Assembly (NCBI GenBank): GCA_027886175.1
Contig: JAJNNQ010000077.1
Span: 930,001 to 994,000 of the forward strand
Reading direction: 5' to 3'
Source: Phylloscopus collybita
Lineage: Eukaryota > Chordata > Aves > Passeriformes > Phylloscopidae
DNA length: 64,000 bases
Shown: piece after piece, positions 19,681 through 31,966 of the stretch
How the letters are laid out: each line of letters opens with the position of its first letter
Position numbering within the stretch: the stretch's first letter is position 1
Made by a program: the position numbers and the translations under genes
The notes under the pieces: generated by a model
Told to the model about the DNA's origin: nothing
What the model saw: only the letters and a program-made list of their open reading frames with translations
The model's database searches: none

Positions 19681-21312
19681 TTCCGTCTTCCCTTGCTTCC
19701 ATGAGGCCGTGCAGGGTCACAGTGGCCCTTGGCTTCTGAGGAGCCCCAAAGTGTCACCATGGTCTCAACAATTCCATGGGGCCTTGCAATGTCACAGTGG
19801 TCTCCATGGATCCATGGTGCCCTGCAGGATCACAATGGACCTATGGTGCCACAAGGCCACAGCTGTGTCACACTGGCCCCTTGCTTCCATTGGGCCCCAA
19901 AGCATTCCTGTTGTCCCCCCTTGCTTCCATGAGGTCTTTCCATGTCACAGGGGTCTCCTTGTACCACAATATCACGACTGACTCTTGGTTCAATGAAGCC
20001 TTGAGGTTTCACAATGGTCTCCAGTATTTCATGAGGCCCCACAATGTCACAATGGACCTTTCCTTCCATGAGTCCCACATTGTTCCATGAATCCTTAGCT
20101 CCATGGGACCCTGTAGATGTCAAAATTAACCCCTTGGTTCAATGGTGCCACAGAGTGCCACAACTGTCCTTTTTTCCGACAGAGCCTCGTGATGTCACAA
20201 TAGACTCCAGTATTCTATAAGGCCTTGCAATATCTCAATGGACTCCTTGGTTCCATGGGGATGCAAAGTGCCAAAATGGCCCTTTGGTTCCACAAGGCCT
20301 CCAAGTGTAAAAATGGCCTCTGTGGTTTCCTGTGGCCAGGCTGTGTCACAATGGATTTGTAGTTCCATGATGCCCAGTGGTGTCACAATGGTCTCCTTGG
20401 ATCTGCACTATAAGATTCCCCCCTTGGTCCCTTGGGGCCCCGGAGTGTCACTATTGTGCCCTTGGTTCCATGAGGCCCTGCAGTGCCACAATGGTGCTTT
20501 GGTTCGACAAGGCCCCATTGTGTCATAATGGTATCCATGGTTCCATGAGGCCCTGTTGTGTCACAAGGGCCTCCTTGGTTCCATGATGCCCTGCTGTGTA
20601 ATAAAGCTCTCCTTGGTTCCATGGGGTCAGTGTGGCCCTATTGTCCCATGGAGCCCCACAGTGTCACTGTGGTCCCCTGGATTCCATGAGGCCCTGCTGT
20701 GCTACAATGGCTCCTTGGTTATACAAGGCCCTGCAGTGTCACAAGGGCCCCTTGGTTCCAGTGGGTTCCCAAGGGTCACAATGGTCTCCAGTGTTCCAGG
20801 AGGCCCCACAATATCCCAATGGACCCTTGGTTCCAAGGGGTCCCGCAGTGTCACAAGGCTGCCTTGGTTTGAGAAAGCCCTGCAGTGTGGTAGTGGCCCC
20901 TTAGTTCCATGAGGCAAAGCAGAATCAGAGTGGCCCCTTTGTTCCAGGGAGTACCACAGTGTCACTGTGGTTCCCCTGGTTCCTTAGGGCCCCACAGTGT
21001 CACAATGGACCTTTGGTTCCATCAAGTTCCTCAGTGTCTCAATGGCCCCTTGGCTCCATGTGGCCCCGCTGTGTCACAGTTCCATGAGGCTCTACAGTGT
21101 CCAAATGGTCTCCTTGGTTCTGTGAAGCCCTACAGAGCCACAGCGCACCCTTGGTTCCATGAGGCCTTGCTGTGTCACAATGGACTTCTGGCTCAAGGAG
21201 CTTTTGCACTGTCAGCAATGGTCTGAGTTTTGCAGTGTCACCATGGATCCTTTGTTCCATGAGGTTCCAAGGTGTCACAGCTGACTCCTCAGTTCCGTGA
21301 GCCGCTGCTGTC
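19681..21312 (+). repeat. 37-bp minisatellite array TR3
   Basis: About 44 plus-oriented units, the longest array on the left palindrome arm in this orientation. Units vary at roughly 20% of positions. Confidence 0.9.
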
Positions 21313-21545
21313 ACCAAATGTCCAAAAGATGAGAATAAGACTCCTTAACACTCCTTCATGCTTAAGAGGGAATCACTTTTTCAGGCTTGAGGTCCACCAT
21401 AGGATAACTCCTAACCTTTTGTGGATGTGTAATTCTACAAGTGTATTGCTTATGTACAGTCACTGAATGTGCAGTACAATTTACCCATTTCCATAAAACC
21501 CACCCCCAGTTCCCAGATTCACTCCTTGATTTCTCTATCACTGCA
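21313..21545 (+). repeat. AT-rich linker F, copy 2
   Basis: Same layout as 17346-17585: it begins 'gtcaccaaatgtccaaaa', contains 'tgtacagtcactgaatgtgc' and ends at the start of block A. Confidence 0.75.
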
Positions 21546-22330
21546 CTCTTGAGCCAGATGTCTTCTTCTCTTCCAACCCTCCTTGCTGGGAAAGCAGGCC
21601 CTGCATGCCTTTTTCCTGTGCTAGAAGTTCACAGGCACAGTAAAAATGGAATGAATCCTTTTGGTATCCAGCCCAAGGCTGTGTGTGCCCAGGCAGAGGC
21701 AGGCAGGACGCAGAGCTGTCAGCAAAGGAAGGGCCCAGCCAGGTGGGGCAGCCGCGGGTGACGACAGCCTGCAGGGACAGAGGCACAGGGCATGGACACC
21801 GTAGAACAGCCTGGGCTGCACAGCCCACAGGGATGGGCAGCAGCTGCAAGGCCCTGACACAGCCAACTCCTGCAGCACTTGGGCCATGGCTGCTGGCCCT
21901 GGGCCTGAGCCCTCAGGAGGGGACAAGTGACCCTTGCAGGCCTGCAAGGGCCTCATGGCCTCCTTGTCCCTGCTCAGCAGCCTGGCAGGGGCTGCCCCAT
22001 GGTGCTGCCCTTGGCATTGCACATCCCCACATCCCAGTGGCCTGGGAAGAGCCCTGAGCAAGGAGGGAGGGGCAGGACAGGGCTTGGCAGGGGCTGGGAC
22101 TCAGGCCTTGGCCCCTTGCATTCCTGAATCACATCCAGGTTTGCTCAGCATCAGAGACACCTTTGCCTTGTTTGTCCCCACCTGTCCTCACTGCCTGCAG
22201 GGTTCTGCTCTACCAGAACCTGGGGACACTTTCTCAGTCGTGTTTCTCAGCGGGACCCATTAAAAGTTCAAGAAACTTTGGACTTGGAATCTGACTTGGA
22301 GTTCTTGAGAAGTTTTTGAGCACACTCTGA
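21546..22330 (+). repeat. GC-rich block A, copy 2
   Basis: Nearly identical to copy 1 through the core; differences include 'cagcccacaggga' for 'cagggcacaggga'. Here block D follows instead of block B. Confidence 0.8.
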
Positions 22331-23481
22331 GGGACTGAATCTGATGTAAACAGCACCAAAACCCCAAGAGATTAATTAAAGTCCTTGTGCTGTGTCTTTG
22401 CTGCTGAGTTGCATCAGTATCCTGGCAATCAAGAAGAGCTTCAAAAAGACATTTCTCTTGCTGAGCTGCTCCTCTCCCAGCCCAGCAGGGCTGAGGGCAC
22501 TTACTGCAGGTTCCTGAGAGCAGTGAAGGAGACAGAGGCTTAAAGAAACTGGAAGGACAATTCTGAGCTTCTTCCTGGAGAAATCTTCACCACTTCTGAC
22601 ACAGTCAGTCTGTGGCTGCAGGGATCTCCTCAAGCTGACCCAGGACAGCACTGAGGTGACTGTAAGGATGGCTCTGCTGCCCTTTCTGCTTTGGGGGAGG
22701 ATGTGCTCCAGAGCGGGGCTGCCCTGGGCACCGTCAGAGGGACAGGGCAGGACGGCTCCTGCTGCCAGGGACGGCTGCAGGGGCTGAAGCTGGGGCTGCA
22801 GCCAGGGCTGCCCAGGGCTGTCCTGCACAGCAGCTCCTGCAGCCCTCAGGGCTCTTGGCCAGCCCAGGGCATCTGCCACCTGCCAGGGGCAGCTCTCAGC
22901 TTGCCTGGGAGCTCCCATGGATGGTGGAGGGGAGCAGTGGGTGCAAGGAGTGACTCCTGCCAGGGCAGGTCCTGCTGCTGCTGCTGCTGTGGAGAGGGTG
23001 CTGTGTGTGCCAGGGCTGCTCAGAGCTCCAGCTCATGCCCAGGTCATTTCTGAGGGGACTTTGCATGAGCACATTCAGGGCAGAGGTTTCCTGCTTGAGT
23101 CTCTGCTTTCCTGAATCTGTGCTCCCACTTTTCCCTGGCTCAGCTTGGTGGCAATGGAAACTCAGCTGTGCAGGACAGAGCAGGGGCTGAGGCTCTTCAA
23201 CCATCCCAGTGAGTTTTCCTGGGAAGCTCAGCAAGTGCCTGCAGCTGCCCAGGCTGCAGATCCATGCAGCATCAGCTTTCCATGGTGCCCAGGCCTGGGG
23301 GAGCTGTTCTTTAATGCCTGCAGCCGGGAGCAGCTGCAGGGCAGAGCTGGCCCAGGGGCTGGGCTGGGCTCTGGCAGCTGTGGTAGGGAAGGAGCCCGGG
23401 CCCACAGGAACAGCTCGGGCTGGGACAGCTGCAGCAGCAGAGCCCTGGGCAGGGAGGGAGGGAGGCAGTGCTGAGGGCAGC

Positions 23482-23513
<32 letters not shown>

Positions 23514-24599
23514 AGGGGAGATGTGGCAGCTGCCAGCCCTGCCCTGCAGGGCAGACACTGGCCTGAGCAGCACAGCTGCTGTGTCCCCTGGCAGCCAGCA
23601 CAGCCCTCAGCCCGGGGGCTGGGGGCCCTCAGTCCCCTCCTGGGCCGGCAGAGCAGCTCCAGAGATGAAGGGCATCTCTGCTGCCATGTGCCCATTGCCT
23701 GCTGCCCAGGGCCTGAGGGCCACTGTCCTGCACTGCTGCTGCCTGCACTGCAGGGGCTGGGCAGGGCTGGGCAGGTAAAGGCTTTTCCTCAGGGCCCGGC
23801 TCTCTCTCTCCTTGCCTTGCCCAGCTGCTGCTGCCATTGCTGAGGGGCTCTCTAGGAATGGCACTTCCAGCTGCAGGCTCAGGCCCAGCCTTTGGGCTCC
23901 TCCTGCTCAGGTTGAGCACAGCAGTGGGGTGTCCCAGCTCCCTCTGCCTGGGGAGCCTTGGGCAGGGCAGGCTGGCAGGCTGGGAATGAGCTGACTCTCA
24001 CTGAGTTTGGAAAGGCAGGAGCCACTTTGTGTGCCAGGGATCCGTCTGCTCTCAGCAGTGTCTCCTGCCTTTCCACGGTAACCTGGGAGTGGAACTCAGA
24101 AAGATGCAAGTCCAGGGCAGCTGGGAACAGGAGAAAGGGACAGAGCTTCTCCCTTCAGTCTGCACTAAGGTTTAGACAATCCTCCTGCCTCACTGGACTC
24201 TCTGTTCTCCCCAGGTACAGCAGAATATCTCATTCTGTCTACTGCAATTCCCATCCCTTCGCCCTGGCAGCTCCTGTGCCTTAGAGGCAGATTCTTTGCC
24301 TGAGTTCAAATAGCAGGACTGGCCCCTGCCCTCACTGTTCCCCTGCACTGACTGGGGGTCAGGGCTGACTCCCAGGCGTCCTGCAGATCGAGGTCTGGCT
24401 CCTCACAAAACATTGGCCAGCAGCAATCAGGGCTCCAGGAACCAAGGTAAAGGAACATCTCCTAGACATAGACAGCGGGGAGGTGTTTAGTGTCAGGAGA
24501 GAGTCTGTGAGAAAGGGCTTTAACTTTTCTGGGAGAAATCTTCTGTCAGTTTTCATTGTCTTTCCTCCTTGAAAAGGTTCCAATGTTTTGAAATAGCAA
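22331..24599 (+). repeat. block D, left palindrome copy, upstream of OR gene 2
   Basis: Mirrored at 40320-42560. Over about 215 bp (22690-22905) I count about three differences from the right arm. It contains a CTG microsatellite and ends in the OR 5' flank, where a pyrimidine tract and AG (24575-24576) could be the acceptor of the coding exon. Long frames on both strands have no recognisable domain. Confidence 0.75.
23483..23512. repeat. (CTG)10 microsatellite
   Basis: Ten uninterrupted CTG units. The mirror locus at 41380-41400 has seven CAG units. Confidence 0.95.
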
Positions 24600-25532
24600 A
24601 TGTCCAACAGCAGCTCCATCAGCCACTTCCTCCTGCTGGCATTGGCAGACAGGCGGCAGCTGCAGCTCCTGCACTTCTGCCTCTTCCTGGGCATCTCCCT
24701 GGCTGCCCTCCTGGGCAACGGCCTCATCATCAGCGCCGTAGCCTGCGGCCACCACCTGCACAGCCCCATGTTCTTCTTCCTGCTCAACCTGGCCCTCACC
24801 GACCTGGGCTGCATCTGCACCACTGTCCCCAAAGCCATGCACAATTCCCTCTGGGACACCAAGACCATCTCTTACAAAGGATGTGTAGTCCAAATATTTT
24901 TTTTTATCTTTTTCATTTCAGCAGAATTTTCCCTGCTGACCATCATGTGCTATGACCGCTACGTGTCCATCTGCAAACCCCTGCACTACGGGACCCTCCT
25001 TGGCAGCAGAGCTTGTGCCCACATGGCAGCAGCTGCCTGGGCCAGTGCCTTGCTCAATGCTCTACTATTCACAGCCAATACATTTTCCCTGCCCCTGTGC
25101 CATGGCAATGCCCTGGGACAGTTCTTCTGTGATGTACCCCAGATCCTCAAGCTCTCCTGCTCTAACTCCTACATCAGGGAAGTTGGAGTTTCTATATTCA
25201 GTGCCACTTTATCGTTTTGCTGTTTTGTGTTCATTGTCTTCTCCTATGTGCAGATCTTCAGGGCTGTGCTGAGGATCCCCTCTGAGCAGGGACGGCACAA
25301 AGCCTTTTCCACCTGCCTCCCTCACTTGGCTGTGCTCTCCCTGTTCCTCAGCACTTCAGCATTTTCCTACCTGAAGCCCCCCTCCATGTCCTCCCCATCC
25401 CTGGATCTGTCCCTGTCAGTTCTGTACTCAGTGGTGCCTCCAGCCCTGAACCCCCTCATCTACAGCCTGAGGAACCAGGAGCTCAAGGCTGCAGTGTGGA
25501 GACTGATGACTGGATGGTGTCAGGAACATTAA
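24600..25532 (+). CDS. olfactory receptor, family 14-like (OR gene 2)
   Basis: An intact 310-residue odorant GPCR. Motifs: NSS sequon at 3-5, GN at 39-40, LHSPMF 53-58, Cys95 and Cys177 for the conserved loop disulfide, DRY at 119-121 within MCYDRYVSIC, KAFSTC 234-239 and NPLIYSLRN 284-292. The start is the first ATG after a likely splice acceptor and aligns with OR gene 1. It is the mirror partner of OR gene 3 on the opposite palindrome arm; I count about 28 residue differences of 310. The first ~70 codons are almost identical to OR gene 1 even in silent positions, one base in about 215. Expected role is odorant detection in olfactory neuron cilia; ligand unknown. Confidence 0.95.
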   Translation: MSNSSSISHFLLLALADRRQLQLLHFCLFLGISLAALLGNGLIISAVACGHHLHSPMFFFLLNLALTDLGCICTTVPKAMHNSLWDTKTISYKGCVVQIFFFIFFISAEFSLLTIMCYDRYVSICKPLHYGTLLGSRACAHMAAAAWASALLNALLFTANTFSLPLCHGNALGQFFCDVPQILKLSCSNSYIREVGVSIFSATLSFCCFVFIVFSYVQIFRAVLRIPSEQGRHKAFSTCLPHLAVLSLFLSTSAFSYLKPPSMSSPSLDLSLSVLYSVVPPALNPLIYSLRNQELKAAVWRLMTGWCQEH

Positions 25533-25562
25533 ACTGCTGGCCAATTTCTGCAAATCACTTGT

Positions 25563-25584
25563 AATAAAAGTGATCTATAATAAA
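25563..25584 (+). promoter_or_regulatory. two poly(A) signals after OR gene 2
   Basis: AATAAA occurs at 25563-25568 and again at 25579-25584, within 60 bp of the stop codon. Confidence 0.6.
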
Positions 25585-25739
25585 AGTATCTTTGATACTT
25601 CTTGCTGGTTTCATTTTTGAGGTTCTTTTCCTTTGCTTTACTTTTTTCATATTGTCCACAATGATACGTCATTTTTGTTCTACTTCTCCATTTGTTTCCC
25701 TCCACCTCCCCTGTAGCCATAGACTGTGTCAATGAGGGG

Positions 25740-27145
25740 CTGAGCTCTTGGTGGCTTTAAAGGAGCTCAAGGATCTCCCAGCCAAGTTTTCTGCAGAGAT
25801 GCCTCTTTGGTTCCCTTCTCTGCAGCTGCAGCAGCAATGTCTGTGTGCAGAGCTGGGGGCAGATCAGTGCTGGCACAGCAGCTGTGGCCAGCAGCAGCAG
25901 CAGCACTTGGTGCTGCCAGTGCTGCTGCCGTGGCCCTGCCCCGCTGCCCTCCTGGCCCTGCTGTTGCTGTAGGGCCTGAGTGCTCTCGGGGCCGGGCACA
26001 GGGCTGGGGGTGGCAGTGCCGGGGCTGCAGCAGGGACAGGCCATGGGCACTGCTGGCACAGCAGCAGTGCTGAGGCCTCAGGCCAGGGCCTGGGGGCTGC
26101 AGGCTCCTTGCCCAGGCTCTCTCCACAACACATTGCCCAGGCCAAGGCTTAGCAGAGAAAAGCCCCGGCAGCAGCCCCAGGCTGGCCGTGGGCAGGCTGG
26201 GGGCAAACAGCACGGCTGGGGCTCTGCAAGGGCCCTGGGCAAGCACACGGCAAGGAGCAGCAGAGCAGGGCCTGATCCATCCCCACTGCGCTGGACACCC
26301 CAGGCCAGCGGCCCACAGCCTCCTCATGCACCTGCCAACAACATCCCCCCTCTGCAGCCCTGGCCTCTCCCCCAGCTCACACAGCTGCCGCAGCCTTGCA
26401 GGCACAGCCACGGCAGCACTGCCTCAGGAGCCCCTGTTTGCCCTGCCCAGAGCAGGCCTGAGCACCCCCATGGGGTTGGTGTGGGGAGATGAAGCTGAGG
26501 GAGCACAAATGCCAGCAGGGGCTGGGGCCAGGAAGGGCTGGGCCACAGCAGGGAAACCCCTCAGGTTTGTGGTGGCCTCTGAATCAGAGCCAGAAAGTTT
26601 GTTCCTATGAGCTGGGAGTTTGCTGTGCCACTGCAGATGTTGTTGCTCAGAGCCAGGGCTGCCTGGCAGACACCCCCAAACTGCCCTGAGCATTTCCTTT
26701 GCTGCACCTTGGCTTTCCTGAGTCTTCCTGGGAGAAATTCTTTCCTCCTGCCCACCCCTATTCCCTCCCCTGCAAACAGCCCAACCCTGGTTGCCCTTCC
26801 CTCTCTGGCACCACTCCCCATTTCACTTCCTTACTTGGCACCATGGGAACATCCCTTGGGGAGCAGGATCATCCTCTAAGTGCTTCAGGAATTGTCTGCA
26901 GGCTCCTGCAGTGCCTCCTGCTGCTCCCATTCCAGAGGCACCCCAGGCCAGGGGGGCACATCTGGGCTGCTGTGTCTGCCTGTGGGGCTCCGTGCTGTGG
27001 GTAATGAGGAGGAGCTGCAGAGGCTCTGCAGGACTGACAGGATGGGCTTTGGGGCTGTGAGGAGAAGCTGCTGAGGCACCTGGGCTGCTGCACCTTCTGA
27101 AGACGAGGCCCAGGGCTCATCCTGCATCTGCTGCAAGGGTGGTTT
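25740..27145 (+). repeat. duplicated GC-rich block E, copy 2
   Basis: Direct copy of 5740-7185, about 99% identical in the 25770-26490 core. Most of it (about 25884-27446) is missing from the right palindrome arm. Confidence 0.75.
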
Positions 27146-27735
27146 CAGAGAATCACAGAATCAGCAAGGTTGGAAAACACCTTGGACATCATCAAGTCCA
27201 ACCTATGCCCTGACACCACCTTATCTGCCCTGAGCCTCCTCTTCTCCACGATAAACAACCCCAGCTGCCTCAGCCACTCCTCACAGGACTTGTTGTCCAG
27301 ACCCCTCACCAGCCTTGTTGCCCTTCTCTGGACACGCTCCAGCCCCTCCATGTCTTTCCTAAATTGGGGGCCCCAGAACTGGACACAGCACTCGAGGTGC
27401 TGCCCAACCAGTGCCGAGCACAGGGGAAGAATCCCTGCCCTGCTCCTGCTGGCCACACCATTCCTGATCCAGGCCAGGAGCCATTGGCCTTCTTGGCCAC
27501 CTGGACACACTGCTGCCTCATGTCCAGCCTGCTGTCCATCAGTCCCTGCAGGTCCCTTTCTGCCTGGCTGCTGTCCAGCCACTCTGTCCCCAGCCTGTAG
27601 CACTGCAGAGGTTGTTGTGGCCAAAGTGCAGGACCCGGCCCTTGGTCTTGTTCAAGCTGACATGGTTGGATTTGGGCCCTGGATCCAGCCTGTCCAGGGC
27701 CCTGTGCAGAGCCCTCCTGCCGTCCAGCAGATCCA
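27146..27735 (-). mobile_element. CR1 LINE fragment (ORF2 C-terminal part)
   Basis: Minus-strand phrases include [39 protein letters not shown] and KRRLRADKV. It is paralogous to 7186-7817 and follows block E in the same order, so it was duplicated with the OR unit. Frameshifted and inactive. Part of it is mirrored at 38727-39023. Confidence 0.85.
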
Positions 27736-29065
27736 CACTCCCACCTGCAGGAGAGATGGCCAAGGGCTGGGCAGGGCTGGCAGGGCCACAGGCACCCAGG
27801 CCTTTGTCCCCTGGGCTCTGCCAGCGCCTCTGCAGGCCCCACTGAAGGAACTTTCCTTGCAGGAAAGCCTGCACTTGGCTTCTGCCTGGCCCCTCCCTGA
27901 GCAGCCTGGCAGGCCTTGCAGCTTTAGGACATTTGTCCTTGCTGCCCCTGCCATCCCCCTGCCCCACCAACAGCCCCCAGCCAGCCGCGAGGGACAGGCC
28001 CTGCTGTGCCAGGCCTGGGCTCAGGCCTTGGTCTTTCTGCTCCCTCCAGCCAGCCCAGGCCTTGCTCAGCATTGCAGTCCCTGCTCACAGCCTTGGGCTC
28101 CCTGCATTCCTGGCCTCAAGGAGCTGCTCTCACCAGTGCCTGGGCAGCCTTTGGCACTCCCTGCCCTCAGTGGGGCCCAGGGATGCTCCAAGGGACTTGG
28201 GGTTTTGCATCTGACTCCTTCAGCAGCTTCTTCAACCTTCTCTCAGTGCCTGGGGGTCCAGAACTCAGCACCAAATCCAGTGTGGGGCTGATGGAAATAC
28301 AGAAAACCTTCAGGAGCTCTTTGCCTTCCTTCAAATGTCTTTGTGTCTCTAGGGCCTGTGCACCTGATTGGAGTCAGTTTGGAGTCCTGTGAAGGAGGGA
28401 GATTTCAAAATGCATCTCATTTTTTTTTTTTTTTAATCAAGATTCTTTTATTTTCCCGATCAGTAAAGTGTGGATAGAAATGTTCTCCAAGGCATCTTGA
28501 TTATGAATGTCTCCTTAGGAGGTCTGGGCATGGAGAAGAATGAGCCCCTTGCAGGCTGACCCTGTTTGGACAAGCTGCTCCTCACCCCATCCTCACCATG
28601 TCTGACATTGCCCACCTGGCACTGACATCCCTGGGCCCTGCAGCACAACCTTGTCCCCTCAGCTCTGCAGCTGCCTGTCCCAGCCCATTGCACCATGTCC
28701 CACCTGCTCTCCTCAGGCGTCTGCCTGCACACAGGCCCAGGAGAAGTTTTCCTCTTGGTGAGGAAAGAATGGAAAAGTCTGAGCAGGTTTCCTAAACAAC
28801 AAAGCCCACTCAGGAACCACATGCTCAGGACAAGCTGCCTGGAATGATGTCACCTTTCTACAAGGGACAGTGTCACCAGAAATGAGCTCTGGAAGCAGAA
28901 TTCTCTGAGTCTCTCAGCTGAATTCTCTGTCCCTGTCCTGCATCTCTGTTGCAGATGGAATCTGCTGGTGCCATCCTCAGCTTGAACCTTTCTGTGGAAT
29001 GCAGACAGAGGTTCCCAGGTGTGTAAAGTAAGCATTGTTCAATGTTGATGCAAAGCTTTTATGTT
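27736..29065. other. unassigned palindrome-arm DNA
   Basis: Mirrored at 37389-38726. It has a GC-rich half (27736-28390), a poly-T run near 28420-28435, and a less GC-rich half. Open frames exist, but I recognise no protein, RNA gene or repeat family. Confidence 0.5.
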
Positions 29066-31312
29066 CATCCTGGAACCAAGGAGCCTCCTGAGATACTGCA
29101 AGGCCTTGTTTAACCAAGGGTCCATTATGACATAGCAGGGGCTCATGGAATCAAGGAGACACTTGTGACAGTAGGGAACCTCCTAGAAACAAGTCTCTGT
29201 TGTGGCAGTCATGGAATCAAAGAGACAGCTGTGACACAGCCAGGCTGTGTGGAACCAATGGTCCATTGTTACACTGCAGAGTCAAGAAAAACATGGTGAC
29301 ACCACACAACCTCATGGAACCAAGGGTCCTTTGTGGCACAGCAGGGCCTCCTTGGAACTCAGGGGACCATTGTGACAAGGCAGGGCCTAATGGAACCATG
29401 GAGACCATTGTGACACTAAGGAAACTCATGGAACCATGGTGACCATTGGGATGCTATGGAACCTCACAGAACCAAGGGTCCATTGTGACGTTGTGGTGCC
29501 TCCTGGAATCAAACCTTGTGAAACTTGGAGGCCTATGGAACAAGGGTTTCTATTGTGGCACTGCAGAACCTCATGGAACCAAGGGGCCATTGTGACACTG
29601 CAGCACCAAGGAAACTGTTGTTGACAGTACAAAAACTCATGGAATAAAAAGTCCAGTGTGACATGAGGGAACCACATAGACCCAAGGGTCCATTGTGACT
29701 CTGTAGGGCCTCATGGAATAGAGGGTCCATTGTGACACAGCAGGGCTTCGTAGAACCAAGGGTGCATTGAGGCACAGCCAGGCCTTGCTGGAAACAAAGA
29801 AACCACTGTTAAAAGCAGGGTAACTCCTAGAACCAAGGAGTCCATTGGTACAGCATAAAACCTATGGAACCAAGGTGCCATTGGGACAAAGCGGGGCCTC
29901 ATGGAACTAAGGGGACAATCTGACCCATTGGGACTGCATGGAAGGAATTGTCCATGATGACAATGCAGATCCAAGGAGACCATGGAGACACTATGGAACC
30001 TCATGGATCCAAGGGGCCATTGTGACACCAAAGACCTTCATGGAACCCAGGGTCCATTGTGACATAGCAAGGCCTCATTGGAACAAAGGAACCAATGTTG
30101 ACAGTACAGAAAGTCATGGAACCAAGGGGCTGTGGTGACACAGCAGGGACACATGGAACCAAGGAGACCAGTGATATTTAGGAACCGCATGGAACCAAGG
30201 GTTCATTACGGCACTGCAGAAACAAGGAGACCATTGCTGACACTATGGAAGCTCATGGATCCAAGGAGCCTTTGTTACACTCCAAAGTGTCATTGAACCA
30301 AGGAGACCATTGTCTAGCTGCAGAAACTCATGGCACTAAGGCTTCACTTTGACACAGCAGGGTTCCATGAAACCAATGGTCCATTGTGACAATGCAGATC
30401 CAAGGAAACCATGGTGATACTAGGGAAGATCATGAAACCAAAGAGACCACTTTGACATAATGGAATCTCATGGAACCAAACGTCCACTGTTACAGTCCAG
30501 AACCAAGGAGACCATTTTGACGCTACAGAACCTCATGGAATCAAGAGTTAGTTGTGAAACAGTTGGGCTTCATGGAACCAAGAAGCCATGGTGACACAGC
30601 AGGGCCACATGGAACCAATGGTCCATAGTGATACTGTGGATCCAAGGAAGCCATGCCGATAGTAGGGAACTTCATGGAACCAAGGGTCCATTGTGGCACA
30701 GCTGGGCCCCAAGGAACCAATTGTCCATTGTGACAATGCAGATCCAAGGAGATCATGGTGACACTACAGAACCGCATGGATCCAAGGAGCCATTGTGACG
30801 CTGTGGGGTCTTCTTGGAACAAAGGGCATTGTTGATAGTATGGAAGATGCTCATGGAAACTGTGGGACATTGTGGCACTGCAGAGCCTCACGGAACAAAG
30901 AAGACAACTGGGACACAGAGGAATTTTATGGAACCAAGCAGACATTTGCACACAACAGAACCAAGGAGACCATTGTTGGCACTACAAAACCTCATGGGAC
31001 TGAGGGGCCATTGTTATACAGCGAGGCCTGGTGGAACCAAGGGGCCAGTGTGACACCGTGGGGCCCCATGGAATCAAATATTCCTTGTGACACAGTGGGG
31101 CTGCTTGTCACCAATTGTCCATTGTGATACTGCAGATCCCAGAGACTGTGGTGACACTATGGCAGGTCATGGAACCAAGGGGCTATTGTGGCACACCAAG
31201 GCCTTGTGGAACCAAGGAGAGCCTTGTGGAACCAAGGAGAGCCTTGTGGCAGTGCAGAACCAAGGAGGCCATTTTGACAGGATGGACCCTAATTGAATCA
31301 AGGGTTTAGAAG
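29066..31312 (-). repeat. 37-bp minisatellite array TR4
   Basis: About 60 units in minus orientation ('cctcatggaaccaagg', 'ccattgtgacac'). The mirror array TR5 is only about 1.2 kb, so about 1 kb was gained here or lost there. Confidence 0.9.
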
Positions 31313-31966
31313 AATCCAAAGGGTTAAGAGTTTAGCTAAAGAGATAGGAGCAAGAAGCAATGGATATTAATGAAGAGTTTAGAGTAGAAGCAAAGTAGGA
31401 TAGTTGATCATTGCCAGATGAAGCTAGTTTGAGAAGACAATATATCATTTGCCTGACTTTGCTGTGTTTGTAGAAGTTCTGAGGGGAGGATGGAGTATTG
31501 TAAAGATGAAGAAACTGTAGGTGCACCTGGACCCCCAAACCAGTCAGAACCAGGCAGGAGAGCTTGAACTATGTCCAAGGAGTCAGAGAGCCTGCCAACA
31601 AGACCAAGGTGAAAAGTTTACCTTGAGGAAGACGTTCCCGACTTCATCCTATGGCACCACTGACCCATTTCAAAACCCACTGACCCAATTTGAGTGCAGG
31701 ACTGCACAAGCGTGAAAGGACTTTGAGCTCATTTTATGATGAAGAGGAGAGAAGGCAGGGTTAAGTAATAAGTATGTATAGGTGTGTTGAATGATAACAT
31801 GAATATGTAAGATTTTGTAGAGAAATAGAGAGCTAGAGCTCTGTGAGTTTTGCACATGTCTTTGGGAGGTTACTCCCCGTATTGCCTAGCACTGAATTAA
31901 ACATACCACTTTTCTAACTTTAATTAGCTGGAGAGCCTTTGCCCGTGCTTTATTTACTTGATAATG
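31313..31966 (+). mobile_element. LTR-like insertion within the minisatellite (left arm)
   Basis: A roughly 650-bp non-repetitive stretch interrupts 37-bp units on both sides. Near its end it has ATTAAA followed by 'acttttctaact', as in the LTR candidate at 2646-3048. No clear termini or target duplication. It is mirrored at 35496-36160, so it predates the palindrome. Confidence 0.35.

Noticed and set aside
19681..21312. CRISPR-like array (37-bp period)
   Set aside because: Units abut with no unique spacers, vary at about 20% of positions and occur in a vertebrate genome.
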